In this document: positions 1 to 11,676 of the stretch, piece by piece
How positions within the stretch are numbered: the stretch's first letter is position 1
How the letters are laid out: each line of letters starts with the position of its first letter
Source of the DNA: Trifolium pratense
Taxonomy: Eukaryota > Streptophyta > Magnoliopsida > Fabales > Fabaceae
Direction of reading: 5' to 3'
Length of the DNA: 64,000 nt
Assembly (NCBI RefSeq): GCF_020283565.1
Contig: NC_060065.1
Span: 22,990,409-23,054,408 of the forward strand
The notes under the pieces: generated by a model
What the model was told of the DNA's origin: nothing
Databases searched by the model: none
The model's input: only the letters and a program-made list of their open reading frames with translations
Translations under genes and position numbers: made by a program

Positions 1-105
1 GGTTCCGTGAAAGTTGTTATACATAAACCTATAGATGGAAATGATCCTGACATGCTATGCAAAGAAGCTAGGAATAAAATCGAAAGTGCGCTAACTCATG
101 CCTGA
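1..105 (+). CDS. Lysophosphatidate acyltransferase-like protein, last coding exon (partial)
   Basis: Frame 1 is open from the first base and ends in TGA at 103-105, giving 34 residues that contain VKVVIHKPIDGND followed by LCKEARNKIESAL. I recognise this as the C-terminal tail of plant plastid 1-acyl-sn-glycerol-3-phosphate acyltransferases (the LPAT1/ATS2 group), which acylate lysophosphatidic acid to phosphatidic acid in chloroplast membranes. The catalytic HX4D block lies upstream of the window, so only the tail is seen. The segment is either an exon fragment or an exon running in from the left. The assignment rests on memory of the family tail and is moderate. Confidence 0.6.
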   Translation, partial: GSVKVVIHKPIDGNDPDMLCKEARNKIESALTHA

Positions 106-1300
106 AAAATGTATTGCAAAAGACGTCTGTAAATTTCTATTACATGAATATCGAACCCCTTGTGCCTTGAAACAAATTGGAAAGGTAAAATGCCTGCCTC
201 TTTCCTGATTAAGGACAATTAGTACCTTTTAGCAAGGAAAATTATGTATTTTACAGGTCATCTGTGCCTCTGGTCAGATATATGTTTATTATTCTGGTGT
301 ACTCCACATTTTGTTATTGTTATAAGATCACAATTTTGCATTTCAGTCTTGTGTGCAGATTGGGATTTTTTCTTTGGAGAACTGAAATGAATTATCTTGT
401 TCATACTAAACTTTTTGTTACTTCCTCCAGTGCAGTCATAAGCTCTTTCAGCGAATTTTGTTTCATGTTGAAGCACCAGGTGTACTAGCTGTGAGTTTGT
501 AGCTCTTCAGGTGTTGAAGTTATTTGTTCAATCTTTGTCTGTCATATTGGTTCCTCCACATTTTTCTTTCAGTACTATGGAGGATGGAGGCTGTGAGATT
601 GTTCATTACATCTGCTGCCTCAAAGGGTTGATTTGCTGTTTTCATACTTACATATCATATCATACAGAAGAATTAAATGAGAGTGGAGATATGCAAATTA
701 AAACGGCCTTACTTGTGAAGTCCTTTACCGTTGGCAAGAGAACATTAAAAAAAATTAAAACTAATTTTTATGTAAAAACTGCTTAGCAGGATTTTAGTAT
801 ATGAGTGTTTTTTTGTTGATGGCATGATAGGGTTTTTTTCGCCAAAAATCTGTTTTTGTACAGGTGTTATTATTTGTGTTATCATGCCAAAGGGATTATA
901 GGATTTTCTAGAAATTTAAATTGCTCAAATTGCTCTTGGTGATTAATGTTGATTAACAATTTTGTTAGATTAGAAGAAATGTACATATTTGCTGTTTACA
1001 TATATAATTACATTCATATTCTTCAAATCATTAAAATAATTTTTTAAGGGCCAGTTAGTCATTCATTAGTTTATTTTTTTCATTCTTTATCATTTTTATG
1101 TATTCGGGTGTACTTGTTTTGCTCATCGTTTTATCTCCAGGTTGTGCTAAAATGTCTACTCATGCTATCAAATGTGTCTTCTTTAGTTATTCTTGTGTCA
1201 TGTATTACTCTCGTACACATTGTTTCTACACCTTTGCAGATATTACATTCTTTGATGACATAATTTGCCAACTCATTAGGTTATGCTTATTTCCTATTTT
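106..1300 (+). other. 3' UTR of the acyltransferase-like gene and intergenic DNA
   Basis: After the TGA at 103-105 the sequence is T-rich with many short stops in all frames. The first few hundred bases are probably 3' UTR, possibly with an intron in the UTR. I see no coding exon, RNA gene or transposon end here. Confidence 0.4.
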
Positions 1301-1304
1301 GAAT

Positions 1305-2560
1305 CTATTGAGTCCACTCTTCAATTATTCGTGTCTCCAAAAACTATAGATACATCACCATCAATCTCTCCATTACCTTTGAACCGGTATGGCACCTATG
1401 ATAGAAAGTTTAGATCACATGCATTCACCAACAAAAAAAAAAAGTTTAGATCACATGCTTTAGCTCCTGCTTCAAGTGTCCTCATCCTTGATTCGGCTCT
1501 TGATTTTTCCATTGACACTTGTAACCCTCATCCTATCTATAATTTCCTTTCATACCATTGATTATCTCCACCTATCGTGCTTTTGTTTCTGCACTTTCAT
1601 TTGTTTTTATTCCTAAGACTATTTAGGAAGCATTATCCCGTCTAGGGTGGAGGCAAACCATACTTGATGAAATGTCAACGTTGATGAAATGTCAACATTA
1701 GACTATGATGATATTGATACTTGGGATCTTGTTACACTTCCTTCTGGGAAATCTATTGTTGCTTGCAAGTGGATATTTAGTGTTAAGAGTGGCCCTAATG
1801 GACAAGTAGATCGATTGAAAGCTCGCCTAGTAGCAAAGGGATACACTTAAGTTCATGGTCAAGATTACAGTGACACTATTTCTATAATTGCAAAGACGGC
1901 ATCGATTCACCTCTTTTTGGCCATGGTTGCCATGAAATATTGTCCTCTATTTCAGTTGGATATCAAGAATGCCTTCTTGCATGATGATTTTCTTGGATTT
2001 GTTTCTCGGGAGTAACATAATCTCGTATGCAAATTGCATAAGTCTTTGTATGGCTTGAAACAAATACCTAGGGCATGGTTTGGAAGACTTAGCAAAGTCT
2101 TGCAACAATTTTGGATGATCCGTTGTAAGGTTGGTAACTGCATTTTTACTAAATGCTTGTCATCAAATAAATATATCTACCATGTGATTTCTATTGTATT
2201 TACAAGTGTATCAAGGCTTTAAAACAATATCTATTTTAGAAATTTCACACTAAGTACTTAGGTCATCTTTGTTACTTTCTTGGGATTGAGGTAGCTCAAT
2301 CGAAGCCTAGTATTGCTATCTCTCAAAGGAAGTATGCATTTGATATATTGGAGGAGAGACAAGTCTTACAAATCGCAAGCTAGTTGAAACTCTCATGGAC
2401 CATAATGTAAAGCTTATTCCTAGTCTGGGAGAACCCTGTCATAATCCAGGTAGTTACCGGAGACTAGTGGGTAAATTGAATTATCTCACCATGACTAGAC
2501 TTGACATATCTTTTTCAGACAATGTAATAAGTCAATTCTTCAACTCTCTTTATGACAGGA
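1305..2560 (+). pseudogene. Degenerate Ty1/copia pol fragment (integrase-RT linker and reverse transcriptase)
   Basis: Conceptual translation in shifting frames gives a copia pol order. A linker with HPIYNFLSYH near 1540 is followed by RLGWRQTILDE near 1645. The RT start follows with WDLVTLPSGKSIVACKWIF and then DRLKARLVAKGYT with a TAA where Q is usual (near 1850). Motif A appears as LFQLDIKNAFLHDD, then KSLYGLKQIPRAWFGR at about 2040-2085, then YFLGIEVAQSKPS and YRRLVGKLNYLT around 2275-2490. The YVDD block is missing between about 2090 and 2220, and there are several stops and frameshifts. No LTRs are seen, so this is an old truncated copy. The 3' side ends at the hAT-like remnant starting near 2563. 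Confidence 0.8.
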
Positions 2561-2562
2561 AT

Positions 2563-3115
2563 TAGCGGCGGTACTAGGGGTGAGTTGAGGTGGGCCACAC
2601 ACCCCCATTGCTAAAAAACTTTTTTTTTTTCTCTAGTTTATTTTATAACTATAGTATTAGTTCAAATATATTATAAATAATTTCAAATCATAATTTGTTA
2701 TATGTATTAGTACAAATATTAATATAAATATTAATTTCGAGTTTATTATTAATGATTGTAAGTCGGTTGATACACATATTAGTTCAACTATTAATTCATA
2801 TGCTATTATTGATTTAAGTAACTCGGTACACGTAAAGTATATTAATCAACTTTGACTTTCTTTGACAAAAAATAGCAGATAGCTGGTTGAATTTGTAATA
2901 TTGGTAAAACTATCAATTAAACTAGCCTATAAATATGAAATGACATAAGAAAATGAGAATAAATCAAATTACACCAGTGTAACATAATGTTAAAGTAATT
3001 AAAAAATGTTTTGACGAAAAACTACTTAAGCAATATTTTAATTGATTTAAGGCCCCAATTTTTTGGAGACCATGGGTTGGGGCCTAGTTGCCCTAGCCCA
3101 ATACCGGGCACATTC
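2563..3115. mobile_element. hAT-like non-autonomous remnant (family of the 42396-43170 element)
   Basis: It begins with a GGTGAGTTGAGGTGGGCCACAC-type block and contains the same AT-rich body as the clean hAT copy at 42396-43170 (TTAGTTCAAATATTA, GAGTTTATTATTAATGA and CGGTACACGTA-type phrases). The right side near 3080-3110 has GGGGCCTAGTTGCCCTAGCCC, which partly mirrors the left end. I could not find a target-site duplication, so the ends are approximate. It follows directly on the dead copia RT at 1305-2560. Confidence 0.4.
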
Positions 3116-4090
3116 GTTGAGTGAATGATCCTTGATTTTCAGACCTAGATTTACTTCTTTGTTTGTCGGAGTGAAGTGTTGTTGAATAGGACTGAGTTGC
3201 TTCTGACACTTGAGGGTCGCTGGAGCGAAGACATGGCGAGCAGGGATATTTACATTTTGACTTGATTCACTCCTAGTTCGTGTATACGTTTGACTCTTCT
3301 CGTCCGACAATGCCCAAAAAGTGGTGGAAGATCCCTAACTGCACAAAAGTATAAGTAAATAATTAAATATCATTGAATATGGTTACCTGAAGTAGTGTAA
3401 AAAAACCTGCCAAACACTTCATCTTAGGGATGGTGGCAATGTTCAACACCTTCAGGTATACCAACACAACAATGCCCCGATGCAAATGCATGCTTACCTT
3501 ATATGCGTCCACTTTAGCTCGACGTGTAGCTGCAAAAATATTTTTAGTGGCAAAAATATTTTATTAACAAACTCACCATAACATAAGACTTTTTTTTTTT
3601 TAGCAGCAAAAATTTTTTATTAACAAACTCACAATAACTTAAAACATTTTATTTTTTTTAATATAAGTTTGCATAATAAAAATATAAATCGCACAGAAAG
3701 GCGCAGAACGCCACTAGTAAAAAATAAATTAAGTTGTAAAAATAAATTTGTAACTTGGAGACGCCAACCCCGTATAGAGATAGTAAAGACTTATCGAAGG
3801 GGCCTGCTAAAAATACAAGACTTATTGAAGGTGTTGGATGTTTCCATATTTCCTCTCAAGCGGTCAAGTTATTTATTCATTTTCGAAGCAACAAAACATT
3901 AACAAAAATACAAGATCAACAAATATGGATAAAAAATAGAGAGAACAAAATCAATAAAATTCATCACAACATGGTTCATTAGTTAACCAGCGAACGTTTT
4001 ACACGTGGTTCATTACTTAATTAGCAAACAAAACCAATTCTGGAAAAAGAAAAAAAAAATAAAAAGTGTAAATTTGAGCAAATGTGCAAA
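3116..4090. other. Intergenic DNA with possible captured exon fragments on the - strand
   Basis: On the - strand, 3310-3047 is open for 87 codons, and short GC-richer blocks near 3300-3340, 3420-3470 and 3500-3530 are each followed by GTAAG/GTAAC-like donor sites. The blocks look exon-like but I recognise no protein family. The remainder is AT-rich with poly-T runs at 3588 and 3651. A gene fragment captured by a transposon is possible but not shown. Confidence 0.25.
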
Positions 4091-4091
4091 A

Positions 4092-4641
4092 ACCACTTTT
4101 TTTTACTCAAAACAACGATATTCATTCATTCATTCAAATTCATAAGGAATACGTCAATCGAAATCATTACAAATTCAATTTCGCTACAAACTAATAAGGA
4201 TGAAACTGCAAACAGACTCACAACATATGAGGTAATAGCATAAAACGGCCTAATGTCTATGACAAAGCCTATAATTGATATGACAAACTTCAAATGTCCG
4301 GAATAATCATGCATCCGGATCTGCAACGTTGATGATGCTAAAGTCATTGAATCTGCACCGAGTTTGGATCGAAACAAACTTGTAAATCTGAATAAAAAAA
4401 CAAACACCGTACCAAGACGAGACGAACACCGTACTAAGATGGGATAAACAAACCAAAGACTCCGCACTAAGACGGGATTAAAACAAACCAGATGAAAAAA
4501 TCTCAAAAGAGAAAACTAAAATAAAACCTAAAAGTATGTGAATATCACTTGTTTAAATGAAAAGAAATAAAAAACAACCAAGAGGAGTGATTCCGGATCA
4601 AAATTGATCCTAAACCACCCCTCTCTAATAATAAACCAAGA
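4092..4641 (-). mobile_element. Possible 5'-truncated retroposon tail, interrupted by the copia element
   Basis: On the - strand the segment ends in a poly-A run (T run at 4098-4103 on +) after TGAATGAATGAATATCG, a typical retroposon tail. It contains an unrecognised open frame of 126 codons (4506-4126, -). Its upstream continuation should be at 23101-23240, because the copia TSD shows these two stretches were once joined. I could not find a duplication flanking the whole unit and recognise no reverse transcriptase, so this is tentative. Confidence 0.3.
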
Positions 4642-4646
4642 AAACC
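4642..4646. repeat. Copia target-site duplication AAACC, left copy
   Basis: AAACC immediately precedes the LTR that starts TGAAGG at 4647. The identical AAACC follows the far LTR at 23096-23100. This perfect 5-bp match proves the outer limits of the element. Confidence 0.95.
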
Positions 4647-5924
4647 TGAAGGAAAATCGTATTTAAAACAGAGTGTAAAACGCAGCGGAAATTAAAATTT
4701 TCCTTCGATGGATCCTTGCGAATGGACATGATCAGGGTTTCGGTTATTACCTTTGAAGAACAATTCCTCGATTCTGAATTGATCACAAGCACCGCACGAT
4801 CGCAACACCTCTAGCTGGTCCACACGAACAGTTTCCGTTCACCTCTTAGTGCTAGCTGCAAGACGACGGTAGAGGGAGATTAGGGTTTTAGAGAATTTTA
4901 GGGTTTCTCTAAAATTAGGATTATGTGTGTAACAACAAGACTGAATTGCATAAGGCTCTATTTATAGAGCTTCTTATGTTGTCTTCAGGCCAAAGCGGTT
5001 ATTGGACTTCGCAAGCCCAATAACCTACTGTTACTAATCGCACCCCACTAATAAGTCATACTTATTTCTCCCGTCATTAACTGTCCTTATGTGTGTGACA
5101 CTGTAGGTTCCTATGACGTTGGCAATAATATTAATCTCAATATTATAAACAGTGAGCGGTATCTAACAACACATCACTGCTACCCAAGTCACAAGAATGT
5201 CACGTGATCTGACAAACCTTTCCGTGATAAATATCTTGTGTATAATTACCCTTTTACCCTTATGTCTATATTGAACACAAGACCCTTGCTAAGTTCAATA
5301 TTGGGCCCATAGACATATCTCCTGTTATGTAGGAGGGGCAAATTCCATCTACGTCACTCATGTCCCTCAGCATGATTCGTGGAATACCCATCAACCAACT
5401 TTATAGTCATCCTGTTACGGATAACGTTTGAATGGCAACAAGGTAATACACTCCTACATCTAGGGTACATAGTGATTTCAGGTCGAAGGGTGGAATACAC
5501 CACTTATCACTATGAGAATATCTTATGACATTTCATAACACACTATGTAGTATTCTCACGGTGGGTCAATCCGATACAAATGTTACCCTTAACATTTATA
5601 TCTATGTGAAGACTTGATAACTCTTTATCTATGATCCGTGAGATGTGACCATCAGTCTACCAACATAATAGCCTCTATGCTTTAATGTTATCTCATTTCA
5701 CTTTAAAGCTTGACTACGGATGCTTCAAGAATAGTGTTCTTATGTTTAATGGATTCTCACGATTAAGTCATACTTAACGTTCCACTTAATGAACTAACTA
5801 TTCTAGGGACTTTATTACTTTAACACATAAACATAATAAAGAAGAGCCTTTTTTTAATAAATGAATTATTCAATACAAGTATCATGCAATCATAAATAAT
5901 TGGCCTCTAGGGCTTACACCAACA
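4647..5924 (-). repeat. Copia 3' LTR (1278 bp)
   Basis: On the - strand it starts TGTTGGTGTAAGCC (at 5924) and ends TTCCTTCA (at 4647). It is bounded by the polypurine tract at 5925-5936 on the inside and the AAACC duplication outside. The same sequence recurs in two pieces at 11349-11676 and 22127-23095. A TATA box sits inside a quasi-palindrome, GCTCTATTTATAGAGC, at 4955-4970. Confidence 0.95.
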
Positions 5925-5937
5925 ATCTCCCACTAGC
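5925..5937 (-). promoter_or_regulatory. Copia polypurine tract
   Basis: On the - strand CTAGTGGGAGAT lies directly against the 3' LTR start TGTTGG, which is the expected place for plus-strand DNA priming. Confidence 0.8.
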
Positions 5938-7935
5938 ACTAGAGCCAATCAGGCATACTCCTAATACCTATGCTCCTAGTATGGCCATCATGCTTCGGCT
6001 GAGCAAGAGGTTTTGTAAGTGGGTCAGCAGCATTGTCGAGTGTTGGTACTCTTTTTTCTTCACATCTCCTCTATCAATTATTTCTCGAATAAGATGATAG
6101 CGCCTGAGTATATGTTTGGACTTTTGGTGAGATCTAGGCTCCTTAGCTTGTGCAATTGCGCCATTGTTATCACAAAATAGATCAATGAGATCCACAATGC
6201 TAGGGAATATGCCAAGTTCAGTAATGAACTTCTTTATCCAAACAGCTTCCTTTGCTGCATTTGATGCGGCAATGTACTCAGCTTCCGTTGTAGAATCAGC
6301 AACTGTATCTTGCTTTGAACTCTTCCAGCTCACAGCGCCACCATTTATGCAAAACACAAAGCCAGACTGCGATCTAAAATCATTCCTATCTGTCTGGAAG
6401 CTAGCATCAGTGTAACCAATTACATTTGGCTCTTCTTGACCTCCATATATTAGGAATGAGTCCTTAGTCCTTCTTAGGTACTTAAGGATATTCTTGACAG
6501 CTACCCAATGAGCCTCACCAGGATCAGACTGATATCGACTCGTTGCGCTTAAGGCATATGAAACATCTGGACGAGTACATATCATGGCATACATGATAGA
6601 TCCTATAGCTGATGCATAAGGAATCTTACTCATGCGATCCCTTTCTTCCTTATACGAAGGGGATTGTGTTTTCGAAAGACACAAGCCATGCTGCATATCA
6701 TGCATATTAAAGCGTCTCAGCACTTTATCTATGTATGTACTCTGACTTAAGCCAAGTAGTTTCTGAGATCTATCTCTATAGATTCTTATTCCTAATATAT
6801 AGGCTGCTTCACCCAGATCTTTCATAGAAAAGCAATTCCCTAACCAAGTTTTAACTTGTTGCAATGTAGGGATGTCGTTTCCTATAAGTAATATGTCATC
6901 TACATACAATACTAGGAACACGACTATGCTCCCACTAACCTTCTTGTAAACACAAGGTTCATCTTCATTCTTGATGAATCCAAACTGTTTCACAGTTTCA
7001 TCAAAACGAAGATTCCAACTTCTGGAAGCTTGCTTCAATCCGTAGATTGATCGCTGTAATTTGCATATCTTTTTGGCTTCACCTGGAATGCAAAAACCTT
7101 CAGGTTGTGTCATGTACACATCCTCAAGGAGACTCCCATTAAGGAAGGCAGTTTTTACATCCATCTGCCAAATTTCATAATCATAGTATGCGGCGATGGC
7201 AAGTAAGATCCGAATGGATTTAATCATCGCAACTGGTGAAAAGGTTTCATCATAGTCTACGCCATGAATTTGTTTGAAATCTTTAGCAACCAATCGCGCT
7301 TTATAGGTCTGTACCTTTCCATCCATGTCCGTCTTCTTCTTGAAGACCCATTTGCATCCTATGGGCTTGACCCCATCAGGAGCTTCCACCAAGTTCCAAA
7401 CTTGGTTTGTGTACATGGAATCCATTTCAGATTTCATGGCTTCAAGCCACTTCTCAGATTCAGGGCCAGTAATGGCCTCTTGGTAAGTCACAAGTTCATC
7501 TTGATCCATGAGTAATACATCACCTTGTTCCGATATGAGATATCCATATCTTTCAGGTTCTTGACGTATCCTGTTGGACCTACGTGGTTCTTGTGTTACA
7601 TGAGAAGGATTCTCTGTCACAACATCTTGTGCATCCTGCTCTTGTTCCTCCATTGGTGTGTCATTACTTTGTGGATCGTGAATTTCTTCAAGATCTACTT
7701 TCATCCCACTGATTCCTTTGGAAACAAAGTCCTTTTCTAGGAATACTCCTGTTCGAGCGACAAACACTTTGCCCTCAGAAGGATTGTAGAAGTGATATCC
7801 TTTCGTCTCTTTTGGATATCCCACAAAGAAGCACTTGTCAGATTTAGGTTCAAGTTTAGTAGAAATTTGACGTTTTACATAAACTTCGCAACCCCAAATC
7901 TTTAAGTAAGACATATGTGGTTTCTTGCCACTCTA
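5938..7935 (-). pseudogene. Copia pol 3' part: integrase C-terminus, reverse transcriptase, RNase H
   Basis: The open frame 7914-5968 (648 codons) holds the integrase C-terminal region (SYLKIWGCEVY, residues 2-12), RT and RNase H. RT motif A is QMDVKTAF (D252), the catalytic box is YVDD at 337-340, and SIYGLKQASRSW is at 289-300. RNase H follows with IGYTDAS, STTEAEY and FCDNNGA. The frame joins the upstream integrase ORF through a single TAG at 7933-7935 where copia proteins have Trp (PYEI-stop-SGKKP). Near 6050-6060 an A-run causes a frameshift; the other frame then reads RVPTLDNAADPLTKPL and ends in DWL-stop near 5943. The catalytic residues are intact, so the inactivation looks recent. 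Confidence 0.9.
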
Positions 7936-8982
7936 TATCTCATATGGTGTCTTTTCAACCGTTTTAGAAGGAACACGGTTAAGTGTATAAGCTGCTGTTA
8001 ATAGAGCATGTCCCCAAAAGGAGTTTGGAAGATCAGCGTGACTCATCATTGACCGTACCATGTCCAAAAGGGTTCGGTTTCTTCTCTCAGATACACCATT
8101 CCATTGTGGTGCTCCAGGAGGAGTGAGTTGGGATAGGATCCCACACTCTTTTAGATGGTCATGAAACTCTAGGCTTAAATACTCACCTCCTCGATCTGAT
8201 CGAAGGGTTTTGATTTTCTTTCCTAGTTGGTTTTGCACTTCATTTTTAAATTCTTTGAACTTTTCAAAGGATTCGGATTTATGCTTCATTAGATACACAT
8301 ATCCATATCTACTGTAGTCATCAGTAAATGTGATGAAGTATTGAAAACCTCCTCTAGCATGTGTGTTCAATGGTCCACATACATCAGTATGTATGAGAGT
8401 CAAGAGATCACTTGCCCTTTCACCTTTACCAGTGAATGGGGTCTTTGTCATTTTTCCCAATAAGCAAGATCTGCATGTTTCAAAAGATTCATAATCAAAT
8501 GAATCCAAGAGCCCATCTTTATGGAGCTTGGAAATACGTTTCTCATTTATATGGCCTAAACGACAGTGCCAAAGGTATGTAGGATTTAACTCATTAGGTT
8601 TAATCCTTTTTGTATCAATGTTATAAATTGGCATTTCAAGATCAAGAATATATAATCCATTACTCATTTGTGTTGTGGCATAAAAGATATCATTTAAATA
8701 AATGGAGCAACAATTGTTCTTTATTATAAATGGAAAGCCAAGTTTATCCAAACAAGAAACGGAAATAATATTCCTGCTAATGGCAGGTACATAAAAACAG
8801 TTCTCTAACTGTATTATTAAACCAGAAGGTAAAGTCAAATTAAAAACTCCTACAGCTAATGCGGCAACTCTTGCTCCAGTTCCCACTCGTAGGTCGACTT
8901 CTCCTTTAGCCAAATCTTTACTCCTTTGCAGCCCCTGCACATTAGTACAAATGTGAGAACCACATCCGGTATCTAATACTCA
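7933..8982 (-). pseudogene. Copia pol 5' part: protease and integrase
   Basis: The protease active site reads VLDTGCGSHICTN just upstream of the open frame 8940-7933, directly after a TGA at 8980-8982 that replaces the usual Trp before VLDTG. The integrase zinc-binding region is WHCRLGHIN followed by CRSCLLGK. The catalytic core shows HTDVCGP (first Asp), RSDRGGEY (second Asp) and WNGVSERRNRTL (Glu). The frame ends at the TAG at 7933-7935. Apart from these two nonsense codons all catalytic residues are present. Confidence 0.9.
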
Positions 8983-9885
8983 TGTAGAAGTAGATAAATT
9001 AATTTCAATAACAAAGATACCTGTTGAGTTGGAACTCTCTATTCCATTCTTCTTGTCCTCCAGGTATTTTGGGCAGTTCCTCTTCCAATGTCCAGTCTTG
9101 TTACAGTGGAAGCACTTACCCTCCTTTGCAATGCCACCAGTAGGCTTCAAAGCTTTAGGGTTAGGTTTGGGTTTGACAACTTCCTTGCCCTTCCCTTTTC
9201 CGCCCTTTCCTTTGTTGCCCTTGTGATTCCCATTGCCGATCATTAGAACTTGATTTGACTTCCCTTTTGATCTCATGTTTTGTTCAGCTTGTCTCAACAT
9301 GTTTAATAGTTGTGGTAGAGTTTTCTCCATGTCTGACATGGTGAAGTTCAGCACAAACTGATTAAAGCTCTCCAGCAACGATTGCAGGATGAGATCAGTT
9401 GCAAGCTCATCACCGAGCGGAAATCCCAATTTTGCCAAGTTCCCCACGTACCCAATCATCTTGAGAACGTGTGGACTTACAGGAGATCCTTCAGCTAGCT
9501 TAGCTTGAAAAAGGGCTTTGGAAACCTCAAACCTCTCAATTCTGGCTTGCTCTTGGTAAAGCGTTTTCAAGTGTTCGATCATATCGAATGCATTCATTTC
9601 CTCATGTTGCTTCTGAAGCTCTGAGGTCATGGTAGCCAGCATGAGACATTTTGCATCCAAGGCATCATCAACACGCTTCTGATAAGCGTCCCTTTGAGCC
9701 TTAGGAGCATTGGCAGCAGGTTCCTCCTCAGGGTCAGGCTGAGGTTCCTATATAGCATACAGCTGTTTCTCGTGCATGAGGACTATCCTCAAGTTACGAT
9801 GCCAATCGAGAAAATTTGTCCCAGACAATTTCTCTTTGTCAAGAATGATTCACATAATACTATTTGATGTGTTGTTGTTTGTCAT
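8980..9885 (-). pseudogene. Copia gag with two in-frame stops
   Basis: The start is ATG at 9885-9883 (- strand, MTNNNTSN). In-frame stops lie at 9852-9850 (TGA) and 9750-9748 (TAG). After them the frame runs open from 9660 to 8980 (226 codons). It contains a gag core (ELQKQHEEMNAFDMIEHLK, LILQSLLESFNQFVLNFTM), a basic Gly/Lys-rich stretch and a CX2CX4HX4C zinc knuckle, CFHCNKTGHWKRNC. This is the UBN2-like gag common in plant copia elements. It packages element RNA into virus-like particles in the cytoplasm. Broken here. Confidence 0.88.
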
Positions 9886-11332
9886 GATGATCTACATTAT
9901 AAGAAAGTGAAGATATAAGTATTAAATAATTTTAAGTCATATTTAATTAGGCATTTAATTAAACATGCGCCTCCCACTATTTTACTCAAAACAAATGACC
10001 CTCGACATTTGATTCGGAAAATCCCGTTGGAAGATTTTCTAGTGGGAATGAGATCCATATTTTACTATGTTCTAAGTCAGCGTTGGACTGATTACACAAA
10101 ACATAGTTATTTTAGGTAGGAAACTCCTTTCCAATTGTATCTCATACAACTCTCATATCATTTTCGTTGGGTGAATAACACTTATTCTAATCCATCATAT
10201 GGATTAACCCAACACTTGCTTCTAAAATCATATAATCATATTATATTTCTTTTAGTTAAGTTAGACCCAATGAATAACAATCGAGTAAACTGGTTACCTC
10301 ACCGCAACTTATCAATATAGACAATGCACTTTACATTGGCAAAACCTACATTGATCGATATTGATCTTGAAGGGTGCTATTCTTTGGAAAGCATAAAACT
10401 TAATATAGATTCTTTTGAGGGTTTTTATTTAATTAGATCTCACCTCACCACGGCTTACATATAATAACGTCACTCCAATCATAACATGCATCAACATACA
10501 TAATATAATAAAATGACATGGTTATGGCCCCTAGCAAAATTTTGTTCCCTCAAGCCAATGAGAGAACCTATGTTATTCCTAAGAACGATCTATGCTTCTC
10601 CAAGTTAGATCTCCATGGTTGTCCTTCCTGTCCTGTTTACTAATCTTATATTACATTACTATAAGAATACTCGCGTTACATGCGAGGGAGTATGAGATGA
10701 GAAGAGAATTACATCAAGAGATATAAGAGAGGCACGACATGCAGGCCGTATTTAAAATCCCAAACAAAACAAAATAAAAGGACTAAGGCCATAACCATTC
10801 ATCATGCAATTCAATAACAATAAACACATAGTTATTATCATTAAATTAGCCCAATTAATAAAATACCATGATTGATCACTTTAATGAGCACAACACTTGT
10901 ACTATATTTCAGGATACAAACCCTAATTGCATCAATATTTGACGCTCGGATATGAACCCTAGCCGTTTCTGTTTTCATAACAATATAACACTTACATTGT
11001 TATGAACCCTAATACAACGGTCATACATCAAAACGTTTCAGGACTGCTAGTTCTAGATGAACGATCGGATATATGATGCTTCACCACAAACGGTTCCGAA
11101 GCTCACGCTCACAATCATCCAAATTAAACGCCAATCACTTAAACATTTGAATGAATGACACGATCAGTGTATCACATACACCGACGCGTCGTATCAGAAT
11201 TATATATCACATATATATTTTAAAACCGATCAATCAAATTTTATTAATCCTTGTTATTATTATTATTAATACCGATTCAAAACCATATTAATAAAACAGT
11301 AATAAGCAACAAACCGATTCATGGTTTCACAA
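9886..11332 (-). other. Copia 5' untranslated leader
   Basis: About 1.4 kb between the PBS and the gag ATG has no long ORF on the - strand. It is AT-rich leader sequence of the element. I see no separate insertion in it. Confidence 0.6.
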
Positions 11333-11347
11333 GTGGCTCTGATACCA
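11333..11347 (-). promoter_or_regulatory. Copia primer-binding site (tRNA-Met type)
   Basis: The - strand reads TGGTATCAGAGCCAC one base inside the 5' LTR end at 11349. This is the well-known initiator-Met tRNA complement used by many plant copia elements. Confidence 0.92.
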
Positions 11348-11348
11348 C

Positions 11349-11676
11349 TGAAGAAAAATCGTATTTAAAATAGAGTGTAAAACGCAGCGGAAATTAAAAT
11401 TTTCCTTCCATGGATCCTTGCGAATAGACATGATCAGGGTTTCAGTTATTACCTTTGAAGAACAATTCCTCGATTCTGAATTGATCACAAGCACCGCACG
11501 ATTGCAGCACCTCTAGCTGGTCCACACGAACAGTTTCCGTTCACCTCTTAGTGCTAGCTGCAAGACGACGGTAGAGGGAGATTAGGGTTTTAGAGAATTT
11601 TAGGGTTTCTCTAAAATTAGGATTATATGTGTGTAACAACAAGACTGAATTGCATAAGGCTCTATTTATAGAGCTT
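11349..11676 (-). repeat. Copia 5' LTR, TATA/R/U5 part
   Basis: It matches 4647-4974 closely. The TATA quasi-palindrome is at 11659-11674. The Athila element inserted immediately beyond it, so the U3 part of this LTR is now at 22132-23095, more than 10 kb away. Confidence 0.93.
11672..11676. repeat. Athila target-site duplication AGCTT, left copy
   Basis: AGCTT before TGATGG at 11677 equals AGCTT at 22127-22131. The uninterrupted LTR at 4967-4976 shows the empty site with a single AGCTT. Confidence 0.96.
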
